Below, one piece after another: positions 11,111-22,721 of a DNA stretch of 64,000 nucleotides. Source of the stretch: Vespa crabro (lineage: Eukaryota; Arthropoda; Insecta; Hymenoptera; Vespidae); assembly GCF_910589235.1 (NCBI RefSeq), contig NC_060960.1:2925339-2989338 (forward strand), written 5' to 3'. The notes below the pieces were generated by a model. It was not told the origin of the DNA and did no database searches. It saw only the letters and a program-made list of their open reading frames with translations. Position numbers and translations under genes: made by a program. Every line of letters starts with the position of its first letter. Position 1 is the stretch's first letter.

Positions 11111-14100
11111 CAAAATGACGATTGGACATCGATCGTTAACGCTGGTCCAAATTATTGAACGGCAATATAATCTTATTGCCTATTAATATTTGAGATCAAG
11201 CGGCGATCTTCGTAGAATTTGAAAATATTACGGAAAATATTTTCCGAATATTAACAGAAATTGATGAATCTAATATAGTTCCGGATATTCTTCACGATCG
11301 AGACATCTTCCAGGGAGGTTCCTCGCTGAGTGCAATCAACGAATCAAATTCAATTGCTTTTCGAAATTCCTAAAACGTTTGTTTGATAATACGTTTGTAT
11401 TTTAATACAAACTCAATAACATACAAACTCAATAACATACTTTGTACTGATTTAATTGATATAATTTTGTATGTTTCAAATACTAAAAGAAAAAAAAAAA
11501 AAAGAAATTGATTCGTTGATTGGTCACTCGGTGCTTCATCAAGAAATCTAAAATCGGCAAATCCTTCCTTCTTGCTTTACTATTTGAACCATTTTTCCAA
11601 AAAATTATTCCATCGTTATTGAGGTTTTATACTCATGGGAATAGTTGGACCTTCTCGACAAACCTAACCTTCTGTGATAGCCCTTTCTTGCTTGTATATC
11701 GATTTTCAGGTACCTCGCAATCTCATCGATTCTCTTTTTCTTTGTCGGAATCAAACATGGAATCGATGAAATTACTTGACCATTTGAAAACGATCTTCAA
11801 CAATGATCTATGAGTCTTTGCTAAAAAATTCTCAGCATTCTTACTATACTTTAGCTATGTCAATTTATTTTGATTTTTTTATCTCCTCATTTTTTTTTCT
11901 AATCTTGCTGCTTTATCATTTCTCACGCAAAATTTCAAAATTTCTATCCCACGTACAGCCTCTCAACTTTTTCTTTCTCATTTGTTTTTTTCTATATGTA
12001 CCTATCTAATCTTCTATAACGATTTTCACTTTTATTTCTTCCATTCTTTATCTTTCGTTGCCATCAACATATCAGTATTATCAAACTCAAGATTTGTTGC
12101 TTGATCTTGCCAATATGAATTTCATTTCGATATACTACTTTCTACTATTTTCTACTTACATTTTCTTTCTTAAACTTCCTCTTTTCTCTCAATTTTCTTT
12201 TCAACTTTAATTTCTGTAAAGTTTCCTTTAAAGATCTCTAAAACGCATTTTTTCTTTAAGTCTGTATATTAATTTTCTCATTGTACAAACTTCTATTTCT
12301 TACTACTGTACCTGAACTATCGTTTCAAAGATATGTTATTTTTCTAATTACTTCTTAATTTTTCTCTTCACTAATTCTCTCATCACATCGTTTCTTAATC
12401 TCGTTCCTATTCTATGTTCTTTACTATTTTACTTATTCTTTATTTTCTACAAATTACTTTTTTCAAACTATTTAACTCTCTTACTATATTACTTACTATA
12501 TTATAAATAAAAGCTTTTATTTTATTTCCTCTGTTTCTCTGTTCTGCTTGTATATTCCTCCATCTTTTTTCTAAAACTTTCTTGAAATAATTTCTTTTGT
12601 ATACTTTGTGAAATAGTATATCTATTTATGAATTATTCATTTTCTTATCTTTTTTTTTCTATCTTCTTCTTTCATTTTCATTTTTACTTTTTTCTCATTG
12701 TACTCAAAAGCTTGAAAATACTTCTATGAAATATTTGTGTCTGTCAACTTATTTTGTACAAATTTCTCTTTCTTTCTAAATCTACTTTCATTTCGTTCTA
12801 TATCTTTTTTAATCTGTTTCTATCATATTACTTGCGTTTTTTCTATTTCTATATTCTGATTAATTCTATCTCTGAATTTATAATTTCTCCTTTCTTCTTT
12901 TTCTTTCTCTTATATTCTATCTTTTTCTTTATTTTCTTTTTCTTTGGTCCTTTTCTTATTTTTTTCACTTCATTTTGTCCTTTCCTTTTATGTTTCTGTC
13001 TTTACATCTCTTCTTTTATGTTTCTGTGTTTTCATCTTTTCTTTTATGTTTCTATCTTTTCATCTTTTCTTTTATGTTTCTGTCTCTTTTTTTTCTTCCT
13101 ATCTTCTCTTTCTAATCTTTTCTGATCTATTTACAAGAGTGCAACATCATTTCTAGTCTATTGCTATATCTGTATTTCAATACTTTGTTTCTTTCTATTA
13201 AGCAATATAAAACTGAACACTGTGATCATTACTTTCTTTTCTTTAACGCTCAATTTCTTCTCTTTTCGTAAATCAATTCTTGTCTTTGTACATTTCATTT
13301 TTCTTTTTTCCTTTATCTCTCTCTCTCTTTTTATCTGTCTTTCTCTTATATTCCTCTACTGCCTAAAATTCAACGAATGATGATAGTATGAAATTTAACT
13401 GTGTGTTTTATCACGCACATTTGTACTATATTCTAATATTTCTTTAAAAATAAATCAAAAGAATAAAAAAAAAAAAAAAAAAAAAATGTAAAAATGGGCA
13501 TAGAAGAAAGTCGATCATTTTCGTCTTTTATCTTAAAATCATTTACTATATCCTTTCTTTTTCTAGTCTACTTTTCCCACCTATTAATACTCACTCTGTA
13601 CAAAATCTAGTGAAAACATGGGTTTCCTATGCACTGTGATTATGATATATGTTCTATCATTTATATGTCACTATTCTTTGTATCATCTTTCGTCATAGCT
13701 TATCTATTGTACTATAGCACATCATTGCCATTACATATGTATCTGTCATTTCTTTCTGATTTTACAACTGCGAATCTGTATACAGAGATTATGCATAATT
13801 TATTCAATATCTGCGAAACAAATTTATTATAAATATTTCTTTTCCTTTTTTAAATAAAACATTCGGTCTTTTTCAATATCTCTTCACTTCTTCATTATCT
13901 ATTATTTTCCTTTACTTACTTTCTACTGCGTTTCACTTTCTTTTAAAAAAACTTCGCTTTTCTGTCTCTTTAACTTCTTTTCAATTTGTAAATATTCAAT
14001 TTATAAACTCTTGTAAAAATTTTCATCTTTCCGTTTCTCTTCGTCGCTTTATTTGTCTTTGCTATCACGACTGTTAAGTTGACGAGAAGATTGTCAAGTA

Positions 14101-14650
14101 AAAAGAAACAAATAATCAACATAAACAAATTGAATTTGTAAACATAAGATTAAAAAGTGATTTTATTGAATTTAAATTTTAAAGCCTAGCTTGGCTGTGA
14201 ACGATGCGCCTGTTCCTTCCTTTCCTAAAATACTTTATAAATTTGAAATCTCAATGAATACGAACAAAAAATCTTATATCTTCTTGTATAAACAGTATTC
14301 TGTTCTTTCTGCAAAAAACAATAGAAATATGAAAAAAAAAAAATATTTCGAACGTTCATTTCAATGACATTCCTTTCTTTAAAAATAACTTATGCTGTTG
14401 CATAAGTTTTTCAATGGCATTTTGCAGAAGAGAATTAAAATAAAAAACTCTTTCATTCTCATATATAATTATTTATTTCTTAGACGCTTATCTTTAAAAA
14501 AAAAGAACTTATTTAAAAAGTCAGGTATATTAAGCACCTTCAACTAATATATTCTATTAATAACATTCAAAGAGCATTTATACATTTGTTATAATTATTT
14601 ATATTACAAAGAATGGCAGAAAATAGGCAATACAATATAATTGATAATAC
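11111..14650. other. pyrimidine-rich tract
   Basis: From about 11800 to 14060 the plus strand is strongly T/C-rich (ttctttttctttct type), so open frames here, such as the Phe/Leu/Ser-rich one at 12754-13125, are composition artefacts. It ends with an A-run at 13467-13486. The right end should contain the 3' untranslated region of ADSL. Confidence 0.6.
12985..13090. repeat. 28-bp minisatellite, about 3.8 copies
   Basis: Units start at 12985, 13013, 13041 and 13069, each cttttatgtttctg/a followed by t-rich sequence with a catc block. Spacing is exactly 28 bases and copies differ at a few positions. It lies in the pyrimidine-rich tract. Confidence 0.8.
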
Positions 14651-15046
14651 ATGTAATATAAAATTTTAATCTTTTGTCAAGTACAGCAGTTGAAGTTTCT
14701 TATTGATACTTATTGACTTTTGTACGGGATATTATTGATGGACTGGTATGGATGGTTGGATGTTTCTAGGCGCAATGATTAATATTTACAAGAATGATAA
14801 ATTTTTTTTCTGGATATTAAAAGCGTGATTTCTTATTGTTCTTACTATAAATATGCTTCTTTATGTGCTCAATGATCTTCTTAATACTAAAACAATTGAT
14901 TTTTAGTCAAATTCTTGAATATTTCCTTTATATATTTCTTTAAAATATATGAAATTAAAAATTTTCTCCTATATAACAATTGTATAAAAATTGTAGAACT
15001 ATTTAATTCTCTACGATAACAAAATTATATTAAAATGATGTGTTAC

Positions 15047-16787
15047 TTAAATGTTAAGTTCAACCGGACCGCTCATGTATTTATATTTTTTAAGAACAGG
15101 ATGAACTTCTTCCTTGATAAACTCGATAACCTGCTCGGGAGCTCTACCAACGAAGGTTGAAGGATTTAACAAATCATCGAGTTGACTAATTATTGGTTCA
15201 AAGTATGGGTCTCTTTTAATTCTATCAATCAAATCATTGTCGAGGCCATGTTGCTTTACCTGATCTCCAGCTTCTTGCGATAGTACTCGAATTTTTTCAT
15301 GGCATATCTAAATAAAACAGATTTATAAATAAACTTAAATAAAAAAAAGAAAAAGAAAAAAATAGTGCATTAGAGAAATAGAATAAAATCTCACTTGTCT
15401 ATCGCCACCAGCTTTCACCATAGCCATTATAATATTTTCAGAACACATAAAAGGTAATTCCTGAGCAACGTGTTTTGCAATGACCTTGGGATATACTACT
15501 AAACCTTCCGTGATGTTTTGTAACGTCATAAGAATGACATCCGCTGAAAGGAAAGCTTCAGAAAGAGTTATTCTACGTATAGCTGAATCGTCTAGCGTTC
15601 TTTCCATCCATTGAGTAGCTGCGGTTTGAAATGCATTACTGCACAGTGTTATTAAATGACGTGCAATACTGCAACATCTTTCGGAACGCATCGGATTCCT
15701 CTTATACGGCATGGCACTTGATCCTATCTGAGTCATCTCGAATGGTTCTTCTAACTCTTTCATGTTCGCTAGCAGCCTGATGTCGGTACAAATCTGTTAA
15801 ACAAATTTTTTGGATTTTCAAAACAATATCTTTCAAATTGAAAGGATCTTTTTACCTTGTGAACAGTAGATCCTAATGAACTTAAAACGATCAAACATTC
15901 CACGTCTACTTTTCTACTATACGTCTGTCCTGTAACAGCATAATGCTTTTCGAATCCAGCCATCTTTGTTACTAGAGCATCTAATTGCTTCACTTTTTCA
16001 GAATCACCTAAAAATTGACATAATATCGTTAGTACTATAACTAAATTAATTAAACAAAATATACTTAATAAAAAAAGAAAAAATTGTTTAATAGATTTGT
16101 TTATCTTTAATTCTCTAATCCTTAATTATTTTTACATTCAAAATCATTTATCTAAAATTTTACTAACCATCGAACAATTGAAGAAATGACGCCTGAGTTC
16201 CTGTCGTACCCTTTACACCACGAAACTTTAGATCATTTTTTGCACGTAAAAGAGCTCTTTCGTCCATCAGTAAATCGTGAAGCCAAAGAGAAGCTCTTTT
16301 ACCAACTGTCGTTAGTTGAGCTGGTTGTAAATGGGTGAATCCTAATGTTGGAACATACGCATGTTCTGTGGCAAATTTGGAAAGATTTTGTATGATTTTT
16401 GCCAATTTAGGTAAAAGAATTTGAAATCCTTCATGAAGTACCAGTAGATCCTTAAGAAATAAGAACGAAATTAAATTTTGTTAACACTGAATCGATCAAA
16501 TCATGCAATAATGTGTTTATTCTTTGGAAAGTATTTTTCATGGGGATGATTATATTTTAGAAATATATGAAACAATTCATTACCGTATTATCACCAACGT
16601 AACAACTAGTAGCACCCAAATGAATGATAGGTGCTGCTTTAGGACACTGCTTCCCAAAGACATGAACATGAGCCATTACGTCATGTCTGGTAGCTTTTTC
16701 TACTTTGGTAACTGCTTCGAAATCGATATTATCGATGTGTGTCTCCATTTCGTTGATTTGCTCTTGAGTAATAGCCAATCCCAATTG
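15047..16787 (-). CDS. ADSL: adenylosuccinate lyase, exons 2-6
   Basis: Adenylosuccinate lyase acts twice in purine metabolism: it cleaves SAICAR to AICAR plus fumarate, and adenylosuccinate to AMP plus fumarate. It is a cytosolic homotetramer of the fumarase/aspartase superfamily. Exons on the minus strand are 16787-16584, 16450-16168, 16007-15856, 15793-15395 and 15307-15047. All junctions are GT-AG and keep phase. Recognisable blocks are RHDVMAHVH, HLGATSCYVGDNT, LGFTHLQPAQLTTVGKR, FRGVKGTTGTQASFLQLF, the superfamily signature loop GSSAMPYKRNPMRSERC, ERTLDDSAIRR and ENIIMAMVKAGGDRQ. The C-terminus is ..MSGPVELNI. With exon 1 at 40256-40396 the protein is 479 residues, close to animal homologues. 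Nothing is missing, so the enzyme looks functional. Confidence 0.95.
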
Positions 16788-17315
16788 CTAAAACAATAAA
16801 AATATATAAATTATTTATTCGATCGATTATCAGAAATTTATAAATCGAATCGTATGATTAAGGGACTTAACCATTCCCAATAAAAACTTTGTAAATTCAA
16901 TGTTTTTGAAAAATTAGAAACTTTCATGTTGTTTATATTTTAACAAATTTATGGAATATAAGACGTAAATTTTTCTAAACTCCCTTAAAACAATGAAATA
17001 TGTAGTATCTAAATATTCGTTCTCTCTTTAAAAAAATGTAATGAATTTCTCAGAGAACAATCTATGACTCATTATTTGTAGTAAAGGCAATAGTAAAGAG
17101 TTTTTACACCACTGCATTGAATTTAAAAAAAAAAGATAGAACGCGTAAAAGATAAGACGAGACGAATGAGCAAGTACTTGTTCTTTATCTCGTAGAATAT
17201 TATCTGATTAGATACGGAGAGCTTGGTTTTCTGGATCAAAATCGTTTAATAGTGTTGTCTCCACTTTGCTCATTCTTCCTTATTGCAAAGGTGTTCCTAA
17301 TAAACTGGCATCAAA

Positions 17316-18636
17316 ATGGTGTCCATTGAAACAATAGCATCTATTACAATAAAAATTCTTAAATTGGTGAGAATAAAATGATCATTTATAATGGAAAATC
17401 TAAAAATGGAATTTCTATCGAGATATTTGTGAATTAAATAAAATGAATGATCTAAAGGGATTACGTTGATCCTATTGATCTTTTCTCAGTGTGTGCAAGT
17501 GTTTTGTTTTTATGTGCTAAGATTATAACTTATAATGATTTTTAATGAAATGATTAACGGTGACGTTCTATAATAAATGATTTATAATTAAAGAAAAAAA
17601 AGAAAAAAAGAAAAACAAAAATAAACGGAGAAATTCCTTTTCTGACTGTTTGAATGAGTTTAGTAACATAAAATTGATTAATTTGTTGTCAAAATTTATT
17701 CGGAATTTATATTTACTTATCCGATATATGATTGAATCACCAAAGTATTTTTATGATCAGAGAATATCATAAATACAGTCATTAAGAAAAATTTTACGCG
17801 ATTTCATGATTCATTTCGTTTCTTATCGACTTGCTATAGATAAGAAATGTTGTTTGTAAAGTGATACGCTTTCATTTGTGATACACAAAAGTGTGAAACG
17901 AGCACGTTAGATTCACCATAACCTCTTTTTTGTGTATTAGTCATGAAATAGTAAAAGAAGAAAAAAGAAAAAAGGAATAAGACGAAACTAATGAATTGTA
18001 AATCATTTGAAATGCCTCTTATTTCTTTTTCAGGTGATAAATTTTATTATTCTAATTCTATATCGAACGGGATATGCCGGTGAATTTTTGGGAATCGGTG
18101 GACAATGGAATCTCAACGAGGATAAAAACCCTGATGTTGAGATCGTTGGATCAGGTGTTTTCGTGGGATTTTTTCTGTACACTGGTGTCGTTCTAATTAC
18201 TTTTTGTTTTGGAACGACTAATCACAAAAAAAGTCTCGTCGTAAGTTCAACGTTTCGTGATTATTTATTAGACGGGTTTCGAAGAAAGATAATATATAAT
18301 TTATCGTCATTATTTTCCTTTTTTCAGGACATTATCATGAACTTTCTAGGTCTCTGTATGTTCCTCGCTGTTGGCGGCACAGCTCTACACTATTGGCATG
18401 GATATCAGCCAGAGCATAAATTTGAATATTTAGTACCGGAAAAAGAGGTATTACGATGAATAAAATTATATATTTTATCAAGTTACAATATCTTGAATTA
18501 TAATATTTATTTATTAATATGTATTTTTTTAAAGGTTGGATTGGCTCTTGGTTCGCTATGTATTATAGAAGGAGTATTATATCTTTTGGATTTACTATTA
18601 AGCGTCCGGCATTTGACGAAAGAAGAATATGATTAA
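17316..18636 (+). CDS. Ssk: Snakeskin-like four-TM septate junction protein (T1)
   Basis: Exons 17316-17366, 18034-18240, 18328-18447 and 18535-18636, all phase 0 with good splice sites, give 159 residues. The start MVSIETIASITIKILKL leads into TM1, followed by an extracellular loop with a GIGGQWNLNED block, TM2 (..VFVGFFLYTGVVLITF..), TM3 (..MNFLGLCMFLAVGG..) with TALHYWHGYQPEHK in the second loop, and TM4 (..CIIEGVLYLLDLLLSV..). Length, topology and the GGxWNLNE and LHYWHG blocks fit what I recall of insect Snakeskin (about 162 residues), which assembles smooth septate junctions in midgut and Malpighian tubules with Mesh and Tsp2A. Identity is from memory, not a search. It is the first gene after ADSL exon 2 and is transcribed in the opposite direction to its host. 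Confidence 0.75.
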
Positions 18637-19180
18637 CGCGTTCATTAGATATTAAGTGAATATTTTGTATTGAAAGTTAATCCATTCCATATATACATTA
18701 AAGACGATTAATCATACTGTCATAAAATAATTTCACTCGTCATTGTACTAATTCGAGTCATTCATATTGAAATACATATTTTATTACATTTTATAGTAAA
18801 TAAAGTAACTAACGTGGACAATGGCAAAATTAATTATTATAAAATAATAATTATTAAGACAGATTGTGTATGAAGAAATTATCGATTCTTTGTGGTAGTG
18901 TGCATGTGACTTGTTAATTATTATAATTTTTAAATAATTATTTGCTGCAAAATTATTTTCCGCAGTCTCTAATGTTAATAATTAAAATGTATCGTTTTGT
19001 AATAATAAAATAACTAAATTAATATATTATTCAGTATATATATATACTATAATCGATAAACGATAGCACTATCAATATCGATATCTTTATCACGAAGAGA
19101 AATTAACATCAAAAAAAAATAAATTTAAGATCTCTCGAGTTTTCAAATAAGAAAGATAATTTATTTGATCAGAAGAGAAA

Positions 19181-20015
19181 ATGGGTCGTACTTGCAAGGA
19201 ATTATGGAAGAACTTTCACTTTGTTTTAAAAATGATTGTTTTCGTGAGCATTAAATAACCTCTAATCAATATTTTTTCTTTAATTCATTAATAATAATTA
19301 TTTTATATTTACTTAGAACACTTTATTGGGCATACATTTCTTTTTTTTCGATGTTTATGCAGCATGTCATCAACTTTATGCATTTGGAATTGGTTATTTT
19401 TATACAACATTGATAAATATGATTATCATATTATATGCTTATGTATGGTTCAGTACTACCTTTATTTGGGTAATGTTAATGAAATTCTAATTAATTATTA
19501 AATTAGATAACATTAATTGATCTCATATTCTATATTTATAGGAATGCTGTATGATTATAGTCACAATACTGATGTTAACAATTAGCACATTTTCATTGAT
19601 TTATGATTATTATGACGATGATGGAGCAGGTGACATTTATATTGACAAACATACTCGTGAGTAAATGTATAGATTATTTAATAATTTTTTTTACGTATAT
19701 TTGAAAACTTAATTATCAGGCTTTTATAGAACACGAAGGCAGATCTTTCGCCATATCTCTTGGACTAGCAACTAGTAATTAATTAATATTAAATTATATC
19801 TTTAAATCACTAATTCTTTTTTAATTATTGTAATTAAGAGATCAAAATTATTATTTTAACTTTATTACTTTTTGTCCCCGATAGTCTCTATAGTGATTCT
19901 CATAATCGACTTAGTATTGTTGATAATAAAAACTGGTAAGGGAGGAGCAGGAAATGGTCGATTACGTCGTGGTGGAGGCGCAACGCACGCTAGAACTGCT
20001 GAAATTGCTGAATAA
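19181..20015 (+). CDS. four-TM protein, pasiflora/Ssk-like array member (T2)
   Basis: Exons 19181-19243, 19317-19469, 19542-19656, 19730-19774 and 19885-20015 give 168 residues. The cytosolic start MGRTCKELWKNFHFVLKMIVF ends at a phase-0 intron. TM1 lies in ..GIHFFFFDVY.., TM2 in ..YFYTTLINMIIILYAYVWF.., and TM3 opens exon 3 (ECCMIIVTILMLTIS..). An acidic loop with DYYDDDGAGD follows, then TM4 ISIVILIIDLVLLI with the acidic residue seen in most of the array, and a Gly/Arg-rich tail (GGAGNGRLRRGGGATHAR). The exon 2 acceptor (TTTACTTAG) is weak in pyrimidines and the exon 4 acceptor was chosen because it alone keeps the frame. Probably a plasma-membrane junction or membrane-organising protein by family (inference). 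Confidence 0.65.
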
Positions 20016-20229
20016 ATATATTTTTAATATAACAAATTCATACAATTATAAAATATGGATGAATGATTAATAAAAATTTGAACATTCTTAATGCTCATCG
20101 TTTTCTATTTCAAAATCGTATATTGAATAACTGAATTTAGTTATCAATTATTAGTAGCCATTTAATATTTATTTAATCAATTAATGTTATGCGTGATAAA
20201 CTTCACGGTGAATAGAATTCATTTGATAA

Positions 20230-20930
20230 ATGAATGAGTTTGTAAAACGTCTTTTAAAAGATTATAGTCTTTTATTTAAGATAATTCATTTGGTACGTAG
20301 ATCGCTTAATAGAATTTTCTTTTACAGGTAATAAACTAAAAAATAAGATTTAGGTTTTAGTATGCGTTTGTATGAATATCTTATCGAAATGTCAAGAACA
20401 TTCGATACCAATGTGGTTATGGATCATCTATTCAATAAATTCCATGACTTATGCTATTATTTTACTTGTTTTGAGTTTGGCACATATTTTTCAGAAGAAG
20501 AAAAACGTCATGGTATTATTGAAATATTTATATTTTATTTGTTACTTTTAATAATAATATCAACATTTTTATGGCTTTTTTTTTATAGGAATTCACCTAT
20601 TTTCTAATCGGTATTGCTTTATATTGGATAGCAAGTATATCAGGTATCATTAGGTATTATACGATAATACAGAGTAACAATAAAAATCAATGTGATGAGA
20701 AAATAATTGGAATCATTTTAATAAGTATGTCTGGATTATAAATTTAGTTTTGTCTGTTACAATGTTTACAAATACAAAAAGATAATTAATAGAATAATTT
20801 TGTCACATAATTAACAGTATGCTCCTTCCTAATGATGTTCGATGTTTGTATGAAAATTTTTATGGATAACAGGCAAGTGTATCTGATAGCAGAATTACAA
20901 CCACAAGAAATAGAATTGTCAGAGCGTTGA
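20230..20930 (+). CDS. four-TM protein, array member (T3)
   Basis: Exons 20230-20292, 20354-20512, 20589-20724 and 20818-20930 give 156 residues. The N-terminal exon reads MNEFVKRLLKDYSLLFKIIH plus one Leu and stops at a phase-0 intron (GTACGT). Then comes TM1 (VLVCVCMNIL), TM2 (..SMTYAIILLVLSLAHIF..) with a basic QKKKNVM end, TM3 from EFTYFLIGIALYWIA, a hydrophilic loop with NNKNQCDEK, TM4 across a phase-1 intron (..IIGIILI/CSFLMMFDVCMKIF..) and a short acidic tail ..ELQPQEIELSER. The frame was found from exon joins, because the longest ORF at 20362-20607 is in a different frame and lacks TM character. It ends 126 bases before the stop of the convergent gene T4. Confidence 0.65.
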
Positions 20931-21056
20931 TAAGAACGATCCGACGAAAGATGTGACTAAACCTTTAAATAAAAAAAATTAAAACATTTTTTATTATTCA
21001 AACTTACTCCTTCGTTATACCTTCAAATAATATCAAATTCTTCCACGAAACTTGAT

Positions 21057-21663
21057 TTACGAAGTTTTAGTTATGATTATAAACACTAAATCAGCGATCA
21101 GAAGAATGACTGAAAAAAGATGTATATAGTTCAAGAATCTTTTAAAAATTTTTATAAAACCAATTTTTTAAACTGGTGAAACTTTTTTTTTCAATCATAA
21201 ATACCTAGAATTATTGTTAAAATGGAATGCAGTGTTAAATCCATAAAGATAGTAACTATCATCAATATAATATAAATTCCAATCGCGAATACCTCCTTGA
21301 TATAAAATTATAAGAATATTGATAAATTTTATTTTTAAGAATTTTGTTAAATAAAACGACTGTCTCGATTACATATGTAACCTACCACCCACGGATCAGG
21401 ATTTTCCCAAATGTAAGAGAGGATGTAAGAAAGTGCAACAAAGAACCAACCATGAAGAATCAACAATTGACCTGTATCGAGAGTGCGATGATAATAAATA
21501 ATTCCTAACAGACAGAGTACCTGAATAATACGATGAGAAGATAACCTTATTATTATACGCTATGCAGTTGTTATTTTTTACGTATATATGTATGTATACT
21601 AACCCATTCTAACAATCTAAGAAGAAAATTAATATCGGTGAAAAGTTCGCGAAACGATTTCAT
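21057..21663 (-). CDS. short four-TM protein, the only minus-strand array member (T4)
   Basis: Exons 21663-21604, 21520-21386, 21295-21205 and 21109-21057 give only 112 residues. Start MKSFRELFTDINFLLRLLEW, phase-0 intron, then TM1 (VLCLLGIIYY), TM2 (..HGWFFVALSYILSYIW..) ending ENPDPWV, TM3 from EVFAIGIYIILMIVTIF, and TM4 across a phase-1 intron ending ..VILLIADLVFIIITKTS. Loops are minimal: only about ten residues between TM1 and TM2 and about six between TM3 and TM4. The exon plan is that of its plus-strand neighbours, so it was probably inverted after duplication. It starts 203 bases from the divergent gene T5 and ends 126 bases from T3. Confidence 0.65.
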
Positions 21664-21866
21664 ATTTTCAATTAAAATTCCCAGTATTTATTAAATATGC
21701 GTTTATACCGATTAACATATTTCGATTGATTTTATCGATATAACAATATATAAAATATCGAATTAATTGAATCACTGTTCCAAATTTCGCATACTTCAGC
21801 TTAATAAATATCATTACTATCTTTCTACAATTGTATTTAATTTAATTTCTTTACGAAAATAATAGC
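21664..21866. promoter_or_regulatory. shared divergent promoter region of T4 and T5
   Basis: The start codons of T4 (minus) and T5 (plus) are separated by only these 203 AT-rich bases, so both promoters and 5' leaders must fit or overlap here. No TATA box is clear. Role inferred from spacing. Confidence 0.5.
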
Positions 21867-22721
21867 ATGGGAAACATTCCGGTTCCATTTAGCAATATTC
21901 CCGATAATATCAGAACAAAAACGATCGAGAAAAGATTGTTTGTTTTCAAAATGTTTTCTTTGGTATGTTTCCACTAATTCGTCGTTATTAAGTTGATTAA
22001 TAAATAAAATCGGTACTTTCTACTGACTTTTCAATAAGAACTATTAATTTACATTAAAAAAATATTAAAAATTTGGCCATTATTTATATTTTCGAAAGTA
22101 AAAATATTATACATACAAAAAAAAAATGGAATATATATTTAGTTGGCCTGCATTGTTGGTACTGCGGCTTATATACGTCCCCTTGATCGATATTTTGCCC
22201 CAGAATATTTCGGAATCGTCGTGCCTGCCTTGATAACAGGTTATATTATAATAAATTCATCAGAGATCTTAGCTATGTACATGAGGGAGACTCACGTTTT
22301 TCTTGTAAGTTATTTAGAGAAAAAAACTCTATCTTCGATAAAACTCATTTAAGTGATAAAACTCAAGGAAGTATGCTTTGCTGCAATCGGTTCTTTCGGA
22401 TGCATACTTTGTTTCTTCTATCAATTTCTCATAAGAACAGATTGTTCCATGATCTTCATGAATAAGACCGACAAAAATTTAGGGTAATTTTGCAAATTTG
22501 GAATTTTATAAACGATAATCTCAAATTCGAATTAATTAGAATATCAATTAGCTAATGTTATATAATTATAATAATTGAAACATTTCACTTTTCACAGACA
22601 AGGCAGTAATACACGAAAAGTCATCGTATTCCTGGCCTGTCTGATAAATTCGATCGCACTATTGCTCGTTGTAATTGTTCGTGGAATAGAAAAATATTTG
22701 TCAAGAATATCAACGGATTAA
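21867..22721 (+). CDS. four-TM protein, array member (T5)
   Basis: Exons 21867-21962, 22143-22304, 22368-22483 and 22598-22721 give 165 residues. The 32-residue N-terminus (MGNIPVPFSNIPDNIRT..) ends ..FKMFSL at a phase-0 intron. TM1 is LACIVGTAAYI, a loop PLDRYFAPEYF follows, TM2 is ..VVPALITGYIIINSSEIL.., TM3 opens exon 3 (EVCFAAIGSFGCILCFFY) and is followed by a loop with NKTDKNLGQGSNTRK, TM4 is VIVFLACLINSIALLLVVIV. Unlike most members TM4 lacks the acidic residue and the last intron is phase 2. The loop ..NSSEILAMYMRET.. after TM2 is polar. Function unknown beyond family resemblance. Confidence 0.65.

Noticed and set aside
12754..13125. 123-codon Phe/Leu/Ser-rich frame that looks like a membrane protein
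   Set aside because: It follows from the T/C-rich composition of the plus strand and the 28-bp minisatellite; no splice sites or conserved pattern.
16524..16799. 91-codon plus-strand frame
   Set aside because: Antisense to ADSL exon 2, whose identity is certain.
20362..20607. 81-codon plus-strand ATG frame inside T3
   Set aside because: It overlaps T3 exon 2 in a different frame. The T3 frame has correct splice sites on both sides and clear TM segments, this one does not.
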